From contig NZ_CP034072.1 of the NCBI RefSeq assembly GCF_003855255.1, forward strand, positions 6,428,753-6,492,752: a stretch of DNA of 64,000 bases. Direction: 5' to 3'. The position numbers and the translations under genes are program-made. This document shows, piece by piece, positions 1-9,193 of the stretch. The notes under the pieces were generated by a model. The model saw only the letters and a list, made by a program, of their open reading frames with translations. It did no database searches and was not told the origin of the DNA. Position 1 is the stretch's first letter; every line of letters begins with the position of its first letter. The DNA comes from Mycolicibacterium nivoides. Its GTDB lineage: Bacteria; Actinomycetota; Actinomycetes; Mycobacteriales; Mycobacteriaceae.

Positions 1-120
1 ATTCTTCATGAAGGCGGAGAACAGCGTGTGGTCTATCTGATCGGGATAGGGCCAGTCCTGGAGCCGATGTAGGGCTGGGCGCAACTGGCTGACAAAGTCA
101 CCCATGGAATTGTTGGCCAT
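1..120 (-). CDS. Hypothetical protein, 5' fragment
   Basis: Only the first 40 codons lie in the window; the gene continues beyond the left edge. It begins with ATG at 120 and reads MANNSMGDFVSQLRPALH at its N-terminus, with no signal peptide or membrane segment. The fragment is too short to place in a family. About 265 bases without a convincing gene separate it from the divergent lipoprotein gene to the right, so both promoters could lie there. Confidence 0.5.
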   Translation of the reverse strand, partial: MANNSMGDFVSQLRPALHRLQDWPYPDQIDHTLFSAFMKN

Positions 121-386
121 AATCCGTGTCCTCGAGTGTGGATAAACGGTCTGCCTGCGGCGACGCTATCACGGGCAAACAATCGCCTGGTGCCTATCGA
201 TGAATCTCTCCGCCCAGCCCTTCACCGAATATTTGAAGTTTCACAATTCCGGCGGAATTCACCGATCCGGACGACAAGCGGACCCGCAATTGACGAAAGC
301 CGAGTTCGAACCCGCGACAGAGCGTGCGGCCGCGATTGCCCGGCTATCGACGGGCACCACCTCGAGCCGCTGTAGCGTGACGAGGC

Positions 387-1025
387 ATGAACTCCTTTCG
401 CGTGCCTTCCTCTGTTGCGCTCGTGGCCTGCGCCGCGTCGTTGACCATGGCGCTCGCCGCGTGCGGCTCCGACACGGACACCTCCTCGGCCACGTCCTCG
501 CCGAGCACGCCGTCGGTCGCCGAGGTGCTCACGCCATCGATCGCCGAGACCGCAACCGAGGCCAGCACGTGCCCGACCGCAGCTCCCCAGAACGCGGGCG
601 CCCCCGAATGGACGCTGCCCGGGGCGACCGGCAGCGTTGCGGTCACCGGCTCCACCGACACCGCGGCGCCGGTGGTCAAGGTCGACGGACCGTTCAGCGT
701 GGCCCAGACCCAGGTGCAGACCCTCAAGGCCGGCGATGGGCCCGTCGTGTCACCGTCGGCGAACGTCACGGTCTGCTACATGGGCGTCAACGGACGCGAC
801 GGATCGGTGTTCGACAGCAGCTACGAACGTGGCGAACCCGTCGACTTCCCGCTCAACGGCGTGGTGCCGGGCTTCCAGAAAGCCATTTCAGGACAGAAGG
901 TCGGGTCCACGGTGGCAGTGGCGATGACCTCTGCCGACGGTTACCCCCAGGGGCAGCCCGCTGCCGGTATCCAGCCGGGTGATTCGTTGGTCTTCGCGAT
1001 CAAGATCCTCGACGCCCAGGGCTGA
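387..1025 (+). CDS. Lipoprotein FKBP-type peptidyl-prolyl isomerase
   Basis: This is a 212-residue predicted lipoprotein that should catalyse cis-trans isomerisation of prolyl bonds at the outer face of the membrane. A hydrophobic N-terminus ends in a lipobox (LAAC, Cys26). A Ser/Thr-rich linker follows to about residue 110, then an FKBP domain at about 112-210 with the family pattern VFDSS, PVDFPL, VVPGFQKAI and the closing GDSLVFAIKIL strand. It is close to the usual size for actinobacterial FKBP lipoproteins. It stands alone, with a methyltransferase gene about 50 bases downstream. The fold assignment is clear; chaperone versus isomerase role is inferred. Confidence 0.88.
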   Translation: MNSFRVPSSVALVACAASLTMALAACGSDTDTSSATSSPSTPSVAEVLTPSIAETATEASTCPTAAPQNAGAPEWTLPGATGSVAVTGSTDTAAPVVKVDGPFSVAQTQVQTLKAGDGPVVSPSANVTVCYMGVNGRDGSVFDSSYERGEPVDFPLNGVVPGFQKAISGQKVGSTVAVAMTSADGYPQGQPAAGIQPGDSLVFAIKILDAQG

Positions 1026-1073
1026 GTCCCACCGCCCGGCCAGGGCCCGTCATCCGCTTGCGACAATGCTCAC

Positions 1074-1679
1074 ATGGTCGAGCGGAGCATCTGGATGCAA
1101 AAGGTCGCGGCCGATCCTGGGCATTCGAATTGGTACATCGAACGCTTTCGTGCCATGGCGCGTGCCGGTGAGGACCTCGCCGGTGAGGCTCGTCTGGTGG
1201 ACGCGATGGCGTCGCGCAACGCCCACATCCTGGATGCCGGCTGCGGTCCCGGCCGGGTGGGCGGATATCTGGCCGGGGCCGGGCACCAGGTGGTCGGCGT
1301 CGACGTCGATCCGGCATTGATCGAGGCGGCCAAGAAGGACCACCCCGGTCCGCGGTGGCTGGTCGGCGACCTTGCCGAACTCGACCTGCCGGCACGGGGC
1401 ATCGCCGACGCGTTCGACATCATCGTGTCGGCCGGCAACGTGATGACGTTCCTCGCCCCGAGCACCAGGGTCCAGGTCCTGACCCGGTTGCGCGCCCACC
1501 TCGCCGAGGACGGCCGTGCAGTGATCGGATTCGGAGCCGGCCGCGAATACGAGTTCGGTCAGTTCCTCGACGACGCGGCAACGGCCGGTTTCACCCCGGA
1601 TCTGTTGTTGTCCACATGGGATGTGCGGCCCTTCACCGAAGACTCGGATTTTCTCGTCGCCATCCTGCGCCCCGCCTAG
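1074..1679 (+). CDS. Class I SAM-dependent methyltransferase
   Basis: A 201-residue protein with a Rossmann-type methyltransferase core. Motif I (LDAGCGPG, about residues 53-60) binds S-adenosylmethionine, and an acidic residue ending the next strand (VGVDVDP) follows at about 74-80. The remaining domain ends in a short C-terminal strand pair typical of small Methyltransf_11/25 proteins. It is soluble and the substrate cannot be read from the sequence. Its stop codon overlaps by four bases the stop codon of the convergent, damaged thioesterase gene. Confidence 0.85.
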   Translation: MVERSIWMQKVAADPGHSNWYIERFRAMARAGEDLAGEARLVDAMASRNAHILDAGCGPGRVGGYLAGAGHQVVGVDVDPALIEAAKKDHPGPRWLVGDLAELDLPARGIADAFDIIVSAGNVMTFLAPSTRVQVLTRLRAHLAEDGRAVIGFGAGREYEFGQFLDDAATAGFTPDLLLSTWDVRPFTEDSDFLVAILRPA

Positions 1680-2435
1680 CTCGAGCCGTTCGGGCTGAAG
1701 TTGAAATTCGCGACGGCGGTGGATAATCCGGTGCCGATGGGGCCCGACGTGTCGTACAGGGTCGCGCTGCCGGTCGCCACACCGTCGGCGCTGGTGTGGG
1801 TCACCGCCGCCATCCCGATGTAGGGACCGACCGGGAGCCGGCTGAGTGCCAGCGTGTAGTCCGCATTGATGAAAGCCAAACCGGCCGAACTGAAATTGGT
1901 CATCGAACTCGTGACGTCGACGGCCAGCGCCGCCCGGACGAATGGCGAGAGTTCTTCACCGGCAACCAGATCGCGCACTTCGCGCAGCCATGCGTAACGC
2001 GGACCGCACTGCTGCCACGGAAAACCCGCACCGTTCCATTCTGGATCCGGCCCATAGGGCCGGATGAACATGGGCACGGTGTCGTCGAAATCCGCGGGCT
2101 CCTCAGGTAGCGGCGGCAGGTCGATCGAGGTGGTCCAGAACTCACCGTCGGGTTGGGTGCCGCGCCTCAGATACAGAGCCGAGGCGCGGGCCACCAGCTC
2201 GCCGTCCTGGGTCATCACCCACCGAGGCGGAGACGCGAACCGGTGCGCTGGCGACCCGGCGCAGTATCTCCACGGTGAACCGCGCCGGTTGCAGACCGTC
2301 GTCGGTGACGAGTACTTCGACGGCACGCGCCAGCAGGCCACCGACCACCTGACCGCCCAGGGTGGGGCCCCAGCCCCCGTGCGCGATCTCGTTGGGTACG
2401 AACCCGCCGTCACCGCTCACAAAGTAGGGCGTCAT
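1676..2435 (-). pseudogene. Acyl-CoA thioesterase-like gene, frameshifted with internal deletion
   Basis: Two reading frames together encode a hotdog-type thioesterase family protein. The N-terminal half starts at ATG 2435 (MTPYFVSGDGG), with a GGAG element nine bases upstream, and runs to VRVSASV. The C-terminal half resumes in another frame at VMTQDGELVARASAL and continues to the stop at 1676. The switch falls at about 2216-2222, where GTG occurs twice four bases apart. Compared with the family, about a dozen residues of the central beta strand are also missing, so this looks like a short deletion that shifted the frame. No single frame gives a complete protein. A sequencing error alone would not explain the missing residues. 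Confidence 0.75.
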
Positions 2436-2699
2436 CGCAGTGCGCTCCACAGATACACCTCTCATCCGGCACTTGGGGCCAGTACGGACTCTATTACAGA
2501 GATATCTACAGTTGCTGCGACGATATTCGGCGTGCCCGATCAGGAATCGAAGACCGACCAACAGATGTCATTGCGCAGCCGTTGGTCGTCGAGAGCCAAT
2601 TCTCGAATGACGTCCGGTCGCAAACAGCCGTGGTGACGGCTATTGCCACCAATGCCCCATCGTTCTACTATCGCTTGTAGTAGTTCGATTGGGGGTCCC

Positions 2700-3116
2700 A
2701 TGACGACACCGACAACCGTTCAGACACAACGCTTTCTGCGTCTGACCGCATGGACGTTCCTGGCCGGCTGGGGATTGCACGTGCTCGACCACCTGCTCCG
2801 GGGGATGTCGGCGTCACCGATGTTCGTCATGGTCGGCGGCATGATCCAGGGTGTTGTCGTCATCATCGCGATCACGATGGCCGTGCGCGGCCATCCCAGA
2901 GCACCTGAAGTCGCGATTTTCACCGGTGTCGGCAGCGCGGTGCTGTTCACCTATGCACATCTGCTGCCGAATTTCTGGCCGGATTTCCAGGACAGCTACC
3001 TCAGCGGTCCCCGCATCAACGTCACCTGGTTCTCCTGGGTGACGGCCCTTTCCGAGATCGGTACCGGACTGTTGTTCGCCTACGCCGGCCTGCGGGCGAG
3101 GCGGGCCTCGGCGTAG
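2700..3116 (+). CDS. Small four-helix membrane protein
   Basis: A 138-residue integral membrane protein with about four hydrophobic helices (about 14-30, 38-58, 68-88 and 110-132) and a short basic C-terminus. I chose ATG 2700 because it directly follows a G-rich ribosome-binding stretch (GGGGGT) and gives MTTPTTVQTQRF; an in-frame ATG at 2643 lacks such a signal. I do not recognise a functional family. The downstream epimerase starts 52 bases later on the same strand, so co-transcription is possible. Confidence 0.75.
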   Translation: MTTPTTVQTQRFLRLTAWTFLAGWGLHVLDHLLRGMSASPMFVMVGGMIQGVVVIIAITMAVRGHPRAPEVAIFTGVGSAVLFTYAHLLPNFWPDFQDSYLSGPRINVTWFSWVTALSEIGTGLLFAYAGLRARRASA

Positions 3117-3168
3117 CTGCGGCGGCCGAGCCGCCCCCCGACGCGCATCCTGCGGGTAACGTCGGCCG

Positions 3169-4530
3169 ATGGGATTGGTGTACTCCAGCATCATCGACGC
3201 CCCGCAGGAAGAGGTCTTCGCCTGGCACGGCCGACCGGGTGCGTTCGCCAGGTTGTCACCGCCGTGGCAGGCGATGCAGCTCAAATCCGAGGCCGCCTCG
3301 CTGCGCGACGGCCGCGCCGAACTCGCGCTGCCCGGCGGCCTGCGGTGGGTGGCGCAGCACCAGGCCGACGCATATGACCCGCCACGACGCTTCGTCGACC
3401 AGATCGCCCGCGGTGGGCCGGCCTCGCTGCCCGCGGCACTGGCGGTGCGCTGGAAGCACATTCACGATTTCGAAGCCGTCGACTCCGCCCACACCCGGAT
3501 GACCGACCGCGTCGAGACGCCGGTCCCCGGCCATTTCCTGCGTCCCATGTTCGCCTACCGGCATCGCCAACTCGCCGACGACCTCGCGGCCCACCAAGAG
3601 GCACGCGTACACGGAATGGCGCCGCTGACGGTCGCGGTCACTGGCGCGTCCGGGCTGGTCGGGTCGGCATTGACCGCGTTTCTGAGCACCGGTGGCCACC
3701 GGGTCATCCGGCTGGTCCGCCACGCGGCAGCCAAACCTGATGAGCGGCAATGGAACCCTGCGGATCCCCACCCGGAACTGTTGACCGGGGTCGATGTCGT
3801 CATCCACCTGGCCGGGGCAACGATCGCCGGCCGGTTCACCGATGGGCACCGCCGCGCGATTCGCGACAGCCGCATCGAGCCGACCCGCCGGCTCGCCGAA
3901 TTGGTCGCCGACACCGATCGCGGGCCCCAGGTGGTCGTCAGCGCGTCAGCAGTCGGCTTCTACGGGTACGACCGAGCCGACGAGGTTCTCACCGAGACCA
4001 GTGAGCGCGGCGGTGGATTCCTCGCCGATGTCGTGGCCGACTGGGAGGACGCGCTGGCCCCGGCGGAACAATCCGGGGCGCGCGTGGTGCGGATCCGTAC
4101 CGGCATCGTGCAATCTCCGAGTGGCGGCACGCTTCGACTGTTGCGTCCGCTGTTCGCCGCTGGGCTCGGCGGCCGCATCGGCGACGGACAACAGTGGTTG
4201 CCCTGGATCGGCATCGACGACCTGGTCGACATCTACTACCGCGCGTTGTGGGACGAGCGACTGTCCGGCCCGGTCAACGCCGTGGCCCCGGAGCCGGTGC
4301 GCAACGCTGAATACACCGACACTCTCGGCCGCGTCCTGCACCGCCCGACCGTTCTACCGGTGCCCGCACTGGGGCCACGGGTACTGCTCGGCGATCAAGG
4401 TGCCCGCGAACTGGCCTGCGCCAGCCAGCGGGCCGTTCCTGCGGTTCTTACCGCCGCTGATCACCACTTCCGCCATCCGCGCCTGGATCAGGCACTGCGC
4501 CACGTGTTGGGACGCGCGATTACGGCGTAG
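3169..4530 (+). CDS. TIGR01777 family epimerase with N-terminal SRPBCC domain
   Basis: A 453-residue two-domain protein. Residues 1 to about 145 form an SRPBCC/polyketide-cyclase-like ligand pocket (VYSSIIDAPQEEVFAWHGRPG at the start). From about 150 on there is an NAD(P)-binding short-chain epimerase domain with the dinucleotide motif VTGASGLVGSAL, followed by DVVIHLAGATI and SASAVGFYGY, and a C-terminal DUF1731 part. Actinobacterial members often have this fusion. The substrate is unknown; cell-division-inhibitor SulA annotations of this family are historical. Its last 11 bases overlap the convergent proline-rich gene. Confidence 0.85.
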   Translation: MGLVYSSIIDAPQEEVFAWHGRPGAFARLSPPWQAMQLKSEAASLRDGRAELALPGGLRWVAQHQADAYDPPRRFVDQIARGGPASLPAALAVRWKHIHDFEAVDSAHTRMTDRVETPVPGHFLRPMFAYRHRQLADDLAAHQEARVHGMAPLTVAVTGASGLVGSALTAFLSTGGHRVIRLVRHAAAKPDERQWNPADPHPELLTGVDVVIHLAGATIAGRFTDGHRRAIRDSRIEPTRRLAELVADTDRGPQVVVSASAVGFYGYDRADEVLTETSERGGGFLADVVADWEDALAPAEQSGARVVRIRTGIVQSPSGGTLRLLRPLFAAGLGGRIGDGQQWLPWIGIDDLVDIYYRALWDERLSGPVNAVAPEPVRNAEYTDTLGRVLHRPTVLPVPALGPRVLLGDQGARELACASQRAVPAVLTAADHHFRHPRLDQALRHVLGRAITA

Positions 4531-5077
4531 GAGCTGCCGGCGGCGCCGGAGGGCGCTGACCCGGTGAGTTGTACTCGTATCCGGGCGGCGGCGGGCCGTT
4601 CAGCGAATAGTAGCCAGGTGGCAGCGCCGGGCCGACCGGACCGCTACCGGGCGCCGGCGCCGTGACCGGTGTCTCAGAACCCGGGGCATTGATCGATACG
4701 TAGCCGGGCGGCAGCGGCGGAGGCGGACCAGCGCCTGGAGGCGGCGCGACACCCTCAGGTGCTCCCCCGGCGGCCTGGAACCCGCCCGGGTCGTGGGCTT
4801 GATGCCAGAGATCCCTGAGCGTGCCGACCGGACCGGATCCGTACTGGCCGGAGCCGTACACGGGGTTGGCGATCTCGGGTACCTGCGGCGGACCGACCGG
4901 TGCGGGCGGCGGCGGGGCGGCTAGCGCCGGATCCGATGGTGCCGGTGCCGGGTCGGGCACGATGGGGTCCGCTGCCGCCTGACCGGCGGTGGCGAGCACG
5001 GCACCGACGACGGTCAAGCCTGCGATCGCGAGCTTCGCTCCTCTGACGGAGAGCGTGGCGCGGTGCGCTTCGGTCAT
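4520..5077 (-). CDS. Proline-rich secreted protein
   Basis: A 185-residue exported protein of a type common in mycobacteria. The start at ATG 5077 gives MTEAHRATLSVRG, a hydrophobic stretch and an AxA cleavage region (AGQAAADP); a GAGAGGA ribosome site lies 12 bases upstream. The mature part is rich in Pro, Ala and Gly. It holds a more ordered centre (NPVYGSGQYGSGPVGTLRDL) and two related units, LPPGYVSIN and LPPGYYSLN. I see no catalytic motif. A cell-wall or extracellular location is likely; the function is unknown. Confidence 0.8.
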   Translation of the reverse strand: MTEAHRATLSVRGAKLAIAGLTVVGAVLATAGQAAADPIVPDPAPAPSDPALAAPPPPAPVGPPQVPEIANPVYGSGQYGSGPVGTLRDLWHQAHDPGGFQAAGGAPEGVAPPPGAGPPPPLPPGYVSINAPGSETPVTAPAPGSGPVGPALPPGYYSLNGPPPPGYEYNSPGQRPPAPPAAPTP

Positions 5078-5355
5078 CTGTCCGGCGGTCCTCTCTGTTA
5101 CGCCCGCTGAAACGCCTGCTCGGGAGGCAGCGTGAGTACCGGGCGGTCCGTGCATCGTCGCACATCTCACCGGTGGCGCGCTGGGCTCGCGCGGTGAACG
5201 GGCCCCGGAGCAACCCCGTGCACACCAGCTGTGTCGAGGCGCTCGACGCCGCCATCGCCACGACGTCCACGCTCAACAAGCTGCTGGTGGTCTCCACCAA
5301 CCCGACGCTGTTCATCGTCGCCGCCGTCGCAACCATCGTGTTGGTGCGCCGTAGG

Positions 5356-6117
5356 TCATACTCGCCGGCGAACGAGGCGGTGCTCGAGGGCACCGAAGGC
5401 GGTATCGCTGAGCTTGCCGAGGGCGGCCAACAACACGATCGCCAACATCATGATGTCGGTGCGTCCGGTGTTCTGACTGTCGATGAGCAAGAACCCCAGA
5501 CCTTTCGATGATGCGATCAACTCGGCGGCCACCAGGAACAACCAGGCGTTGGCCAGCCCGAGCCGCAGACCGTTGACCAGGGTGGGGGCGGCCGCCGGCA
5601 GCAAGACTGTTGCCAGAAGTGAAGTACCTTCCCTGCCGTAGGCACGTCCCACCTCGACCAGGTGCGGATCTACGTGGGACAGCGCTGAGGCGGTCGTGGT
5701 GTAGACCGGGAAGAACGCACCGATCGCGATCAGCAGGATCTTCGGCTCCTCACCGATCCCTAGCCACAGCAGCAGCAACGGAACCCAGGCCAGCGACGGC
5801 ACCGTTCGCAACGCGGCGACCGATGGTCCGAGCAGCCGCCGTACGGGCGTCGACAACCCGACCGCGGAGCCCAGACCGATGCCGATGAGTGCCCCGCAGA
5901 GGTAGCCGACCAACACCCGCGACAGGCTGGTCTGCAGGTGCGACCAGAGTTCACCGCGGCGCACGAGTTCCCCCAGTGCACCGACGACGTCACCCGGCGG
6001 GGGCAACTGGCTGCTGGAGAACACACCGTTGACCGCAACCACCTGCCAGAGCGCCAGAACCGCCAGTGGGACGATCAATCCCCACAGCGCCGAGGGGACG
6101 CGGCGTAACGCGGTCAG
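5356..6117 (-). CDS. ABC transporter permease, sulfonate/nitrate/taurine type
   Basis: Inner-membrane permease of an SsuC/TauC-type importer, about 253 residues with six predicted helices and the permease EAA-like loop around VGRAYGREG. It is the third gene of an ATPase, binding protein, permease operon. The start is uncertain: the frame has no ATG or GTG at the expected place. I chose CTG at 6117, whose bases overlap the preceding TGA as CTGA, in the manner of an ATGA coupling site. A TTG lies a few codons further in (before ATCGTC). The domain itself is complete through LEHRLVRRRV. Confidence 0.8.
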   Translation of the reverse strand: MTALRRVPSALWGLIVPLAVLALWQVVAVNGVFSSSQLPPPGDVVGALGELVRRGELWSHLQTSLSRVLVGYLCGALIGIGLGSAVGLSTPVRRLLGPSVAALRTVPSLAWVPLLLLWLGIGEEPKILLIAIGAFFPVYTTTASALSHVDPHLVEVGRAYGREGTSLLATVLLPAAAPTLVNGLRLGLANAWLFLVAAELIASSKGLGFLLIDSQNTGRTDIMMLAIVLLAALGKLSDTAFGALEHRLVRRRV

Positions 6118-7081
6118 TGCGCCGACTGCTCCGCGAACTTCGGCTCGATCAGGCTGTCCAGCGCGTTGCGCCCCGCCTCCGGCGAGCGGATGTCGTTGTC
6201 GCCCACCGCGATGGGCAGGATGGTGCTCAGCACCGCGATCTGACTCTGGCCCGGGGTCGGGTTGACCTTCAGGTCCGTGCGCTCCAATTCCTCGTGCGCG
6301 ACGCTCGGGGAGATCTTCGCCTCCTCGGCCAGCAACTGGCTCAGTTCGTTCGGGTGCGCCACGGCCCACCTGCGCGCCTCCTCATAGGCGTTGACCACGG
6401 CTTGCACCGTGTCCGGTCGCTCCGCGATGACGTCCTCGCGGGCGTTTAGCACTCCGTAGCTGTTGAAATCCGGGTTGCGATAGAGCAGCCGGGAACCCTG
6501 CTCCTGCACGGTCTGTGCGATAAACGGGTCGAGTCCGGACCAGGCGTCGACGTCGCCGCGCTCAAGGGCGGTCTTGCCGTCGGCGTGCTGCAGATTGACG
6601 ATCTCGACGTCGTCGCGCGAAAGACCGTTCACGGCAAGGGATTGCAGCAGGAAGTAGTAGGGATCGGTGCCTTTGGTGACAGCTATCTTCTTTCCCTTGA
6701 GCTCGGCCACGCTGTGGATCGGCGAGTTCTTGCCCACCACCAGTGCAGTCCACTCGGGCTTGCTGTAGACGTCGACCACCTTGATCGGGCTGCCATTGGC
6801 CCGCGCGACCAGCGCTGCCGCACCCGCGGTCGATCCGAAGTCGAGGGCGTTGGACCGCAGCCCCTCGTTGGCCTTGTTGCTGCCCGCAGATAGGACCCAG
6901 GTGACGTCGAAATCCTGGTTCTCCAACAACTTCTGGTCCCGCACCACCAGGCTCAGCGGGTTGTAGTAGGCGTAGTCGATCCTGACCTCCTTCGACGACG
7001 ACGAGTCGCCCTCGGAACCGCAGGCCGGGCGGCAAGGGTCACGCCGAGGATCAGGGCCGCCACCGGGCCGCGCCATTTCAT
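6114..7081 (-). CDS. ABC transporter substrate-binding lipoprotein, frameshift in signal peptide
   Basis: A periplasmic solute-binding protein of the SsuA/TauA/NrtA group. The mature part (CGSEGDSSSSKEVRIDYAYY onward, about 300 residues) is intact. The natural start is ATG 7081, overlapping the upstream TGA as ATGA and encoding MKWRGPVAALILGVTLAA, a lipoprotein signal. Near 7027-7033 that frame is one base short of joining the lipobox Cys, so signal peptide and mature domain are in different frames. An ATG at 7076 gives an open frame but replaces the signal with a charged, non-export sequence. Either the gene is inactive for export or one base is missing from the assembly. Confidence 0.78.
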
Positions 7082-7890
7082 ACCGAGATCTCCTTCAGGG
7101 GTGGGGTCGGTGCGCTTCCGGCGCGGCGCCGGGGCATCCCGAGTTCGTCCAGCAGCGTCTCGCGCAGTGCGGTGAGCGCCGGATCGGAGCGATCCCGAGG
7201 TTTGGAAACCGTCACCTCGTGAATCGCACCGATGGTGGCCGCCCCGGACGTCTCGGCGCGGAGCACGATCACCCGATCGGCGAGGATCAGTGCTTCATCG
7301 ATGTCGTGGGTCACCAACAGCGTGGTGGTCCCCGCGTCCTGCTGCACTTCGTCGAGCAGATCCTGCATCCGTAGGCGGGTCAGGGCATCCAACGCGGCCA
7401 ATGGCTCATCGAGCAGCAGCACTCCGGGGCGCCGGGCCAATGCGCGCGCCAGCGCCGCTCGTTGCGCCATGCCACCGGAAACCTGTCTCGGCCGGTGGTT
7501 CTCGAATCCGCCGAGGCCGACTACCTCGAGCAACTGCCGCACGATCGCCAGCCCATCGGCGCGCGGGGTGTGCGGTGGCAGGCCGAACGCGACGTTGCCG
7601 GCCAGCGTTCGCCATGGCAGCAGGCGGGGCTCCTGAAAGACCACGGCGCAGCGCGGGTCGATTCCATTCACAGCCGTGTCATCGATGTCGATGTGCCCGG
7701 CACTCTGCTCGTCGAGGCCCGCGATCAGCCGCAGCAGCGTCGATTTTCCGCTGCCCGATGCACCGAGGAACGCGATGACCTCACCGGGCGCGATGTCCAG
7801 GTCAATATCGCGCAGCACCGAGTGGGCACCGAAGTTGCGACCGACGCCGCGCAGCGAAACGCCCGCAGGCGCCGGGGTGCTCGACGTCAC
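7078..7890 (-). CDS. ABC transporter ATP-binding protein, SsuB/TauB type
   Basis: A 270-residue ATPase that powers the importer encoded downstream. It has Walker A (GASGSGKST, about 42-50), the Q-loop (VVFQEP), the ABC signature VSGGMAQR, Walker B with the D-loop (VLLLDEPLAALD) and the switch His in VTHDID. The sequence groups with sulfonate, taurine and nitrate uptake systems; the actual substrate is not fixed by the sequence. It is the first gene of the operon, its TGA overlaps the ATG of the binding-protein gene, and it is divergent from the oxidoreductase at 7971. Confidence 0.9.
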   Translation of the reverse strand: MTSSTPAPAGVSLRGVGRNFGAHSVLRDIDLDIAPGEVIAFLGASGSGKSTLLRLIAGLDEQSAGHIDIDDTAVNGIDPRCAVVFQEPRLLPWRTLAGNVAFGLPPHTPRADGLAIVRQLLEVVGLGGFENHRPRQVSGGMAQRAALARALARRPGVLLLDEPLAALDALTRLRMQDLLDEVQQDAGTTTLLVTHDIDEALILADRVIVLRAETSGAATIGAIHEVTVSKPRDRSDPALTALRETLLDELGMPRRRAGSAPTPPLKEISV

Positions 7891-7970
7891 CGTTGAAAAC
7901 TAGGGTCGGCATTGCGGGTTCTCGAGCGTTTTACCGGCCGTGATTTTTTGTGGCGTGGCACGCTGAAACC

Positions 7971-9188
7971 GTGAGTCACGTGCTGATCGTCGGATCGGGT
8001 TTCGCCGGCTTGTGGGCCGCGCTCGGTGCCGCCAGACGCGTCGACGAACTCGGAACCGTGGCCGACGGCGTGAAGATCACGGTGGTCAGCGAGCGTCCCT
8101 TTCACGACATCCGCGTCCGTAACTACGAGACCGATCTCACCGACTGCCGAATCCCGTTGGGGAAGCTACTGGATCCCGTCGGTGTCGACCACATCGCCGC
8201 CGAAGTCACCGCGGTCGATGTCGAGGCCCGGAATGTGACGGCAAAGCGCGACGGGCAAACGCTGATCATCGACTACGACCGGCTGGTACTGGCCGCCGGC
8301 AGCCGAGTCGCGCGACCGCATGTTCCCGGACTGGCCGAGTTCGGTTTCGATGTCGACACGTTCGACGGCGCCGGCCGCCTCGCCGCCCATCTCGATACGC
8401 TGGCCGTCAATCCCCATACTTGGGGCGCGGATACGGTCGTTGTGGTCGGTGCGGGACTCACCGGCATCGAGACGGCCTGCGAACTGCCCACGAGGCTCGC
8501 CGCGATCTTCGAGAACTCCCGGGCGCCGAAGGTGCTGCTCGTCGACCACAACCCGCACGTCGGCTCGGACATGGGCGCCTCGGCGCGCCCGGTGATCGAA
8601 ATTGCGTTGTCCGACAACGGAGTTGAGGTGATGACCGGTGTCAGCGTGACCGCCGTCGATATCGGTGCGGTGACGTTGTCGTCTGGTGAAACGGTGTCCA
8701 CGGCAACCGTGGTGTGGTGCGCGGGAATGCGAGCCAACCCACTGACGGCGCAGCTGCCGGTGACGCCGGATCGGTTCGGCCGCGTGCCGGTCGACGACTA
8801 CCTGCGCGTCGAGCATGCGCCTGGCGTATTCGCCGCCGGCGACGTGGCCGCCGCGCGGGTGGACGATGGCCACCTGTCGGTGATGTCGTGCCAGCACGGC
8901 AGGCCGATGGGCCGCTACGCCGGGTACAACGTGATCGGCGACCTCCTCGGCCGGCCCATGCGCGCGTTGCGAATCCCCTGGTATGTCACCGTTCTCGATC
9001 TGGGCCCGGCCGGCGCGGTCTACACCGAGGGCTGGGATCGCGACGTCGTGGCGACCGGCGCGGTGGCCAAGGCCACCAAGAAGACCATCAACACCGAACG
9101 GATCTACCCGCCGCTCACCGGCGACCGGCAGGCCCTGCTGGCGGCGGCCGCCCCCGACCTCCAGGACAGGCCGGCCCGCGGCGGATAG
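7971..9188 (+). CDS. NAD(P)/FAD-dependent oxidoreductase, NDH-2-like
   Basis: A 405-residue flavoprotein with an N-terminal FAD-binding motif (LIVGSGFAGLWAA), an internal NAD(P)H-binding motif (VVVGAGLTGIETA) and the C-terminal FAD contact GVFAAGDVA. It belongs to the pyridine nucleotide-disulfide oxidoreductase fold, near type II NADH dehydrogenases. No CxxxxC redox motif is present, which excludes a disulfide reductase. I chose GTG 7971 (VSHVLIVGSG) so that the protein begins right before the first FAD strand; an ATG seven codons upstream is possible. The electron acceptor is unknown. Confidence 0.82.
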   Translation: MSHVLIVGSGFAGLWAALGAARRVDELGTVADGVKITVVSERPFHDIRVRNYETDLTDCRIPLGKLLDPVGVDHIAAEVTAVDVEARNVTAKRDGQTLIIDYDRLVLAAGSRVARPHVPGLAEFGFDVDTFDGAGRLAAHLDTLAVNPHTWGADTVVVVGAGLTGIETACELPTRLAAIFENSRAPKVLLVDHNPHVGSDMGASARPVIEIALSDNGVEVMTGVSVTAVDIGAVTLSSGETVSTATVVWCAGMRANPLTAQLPVTPDRFGRVPVDDYLRVEHAPGVFAAGDVAAARVDDGHLSVMSCQHGRPMGRYAGYNVIGDLLGRPMRALRIPWYVTVLDLGPAGAVYTEGWDRDVVATGAVAKATKKTINTERIYPPLTGDRQALLAAAAPDLQDRPARGG

Positions 9189-9193
9189 CGCCG

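Noticed and set aside
302..312. GTTCGAACCC resembling a tRNA T-loop
   Set aside because: No matching T-stem, anticodon arm or acceptor stem can be built around it.
136..375. A 79-codon open frame before the FKBP lipoprotein gene
   Set aside because: No ribosome site, no recognisable features, and it ends just before the lipoprotein gene; probably chance in high-GC DNA.
5173..5511. A 112-codon plus-strand open frame with one hydrophobic stretch
   Set aside because: Its second half is antisense to the well-supported permease gene and it has no ribosome site; codon use in the unique part is not convincing.
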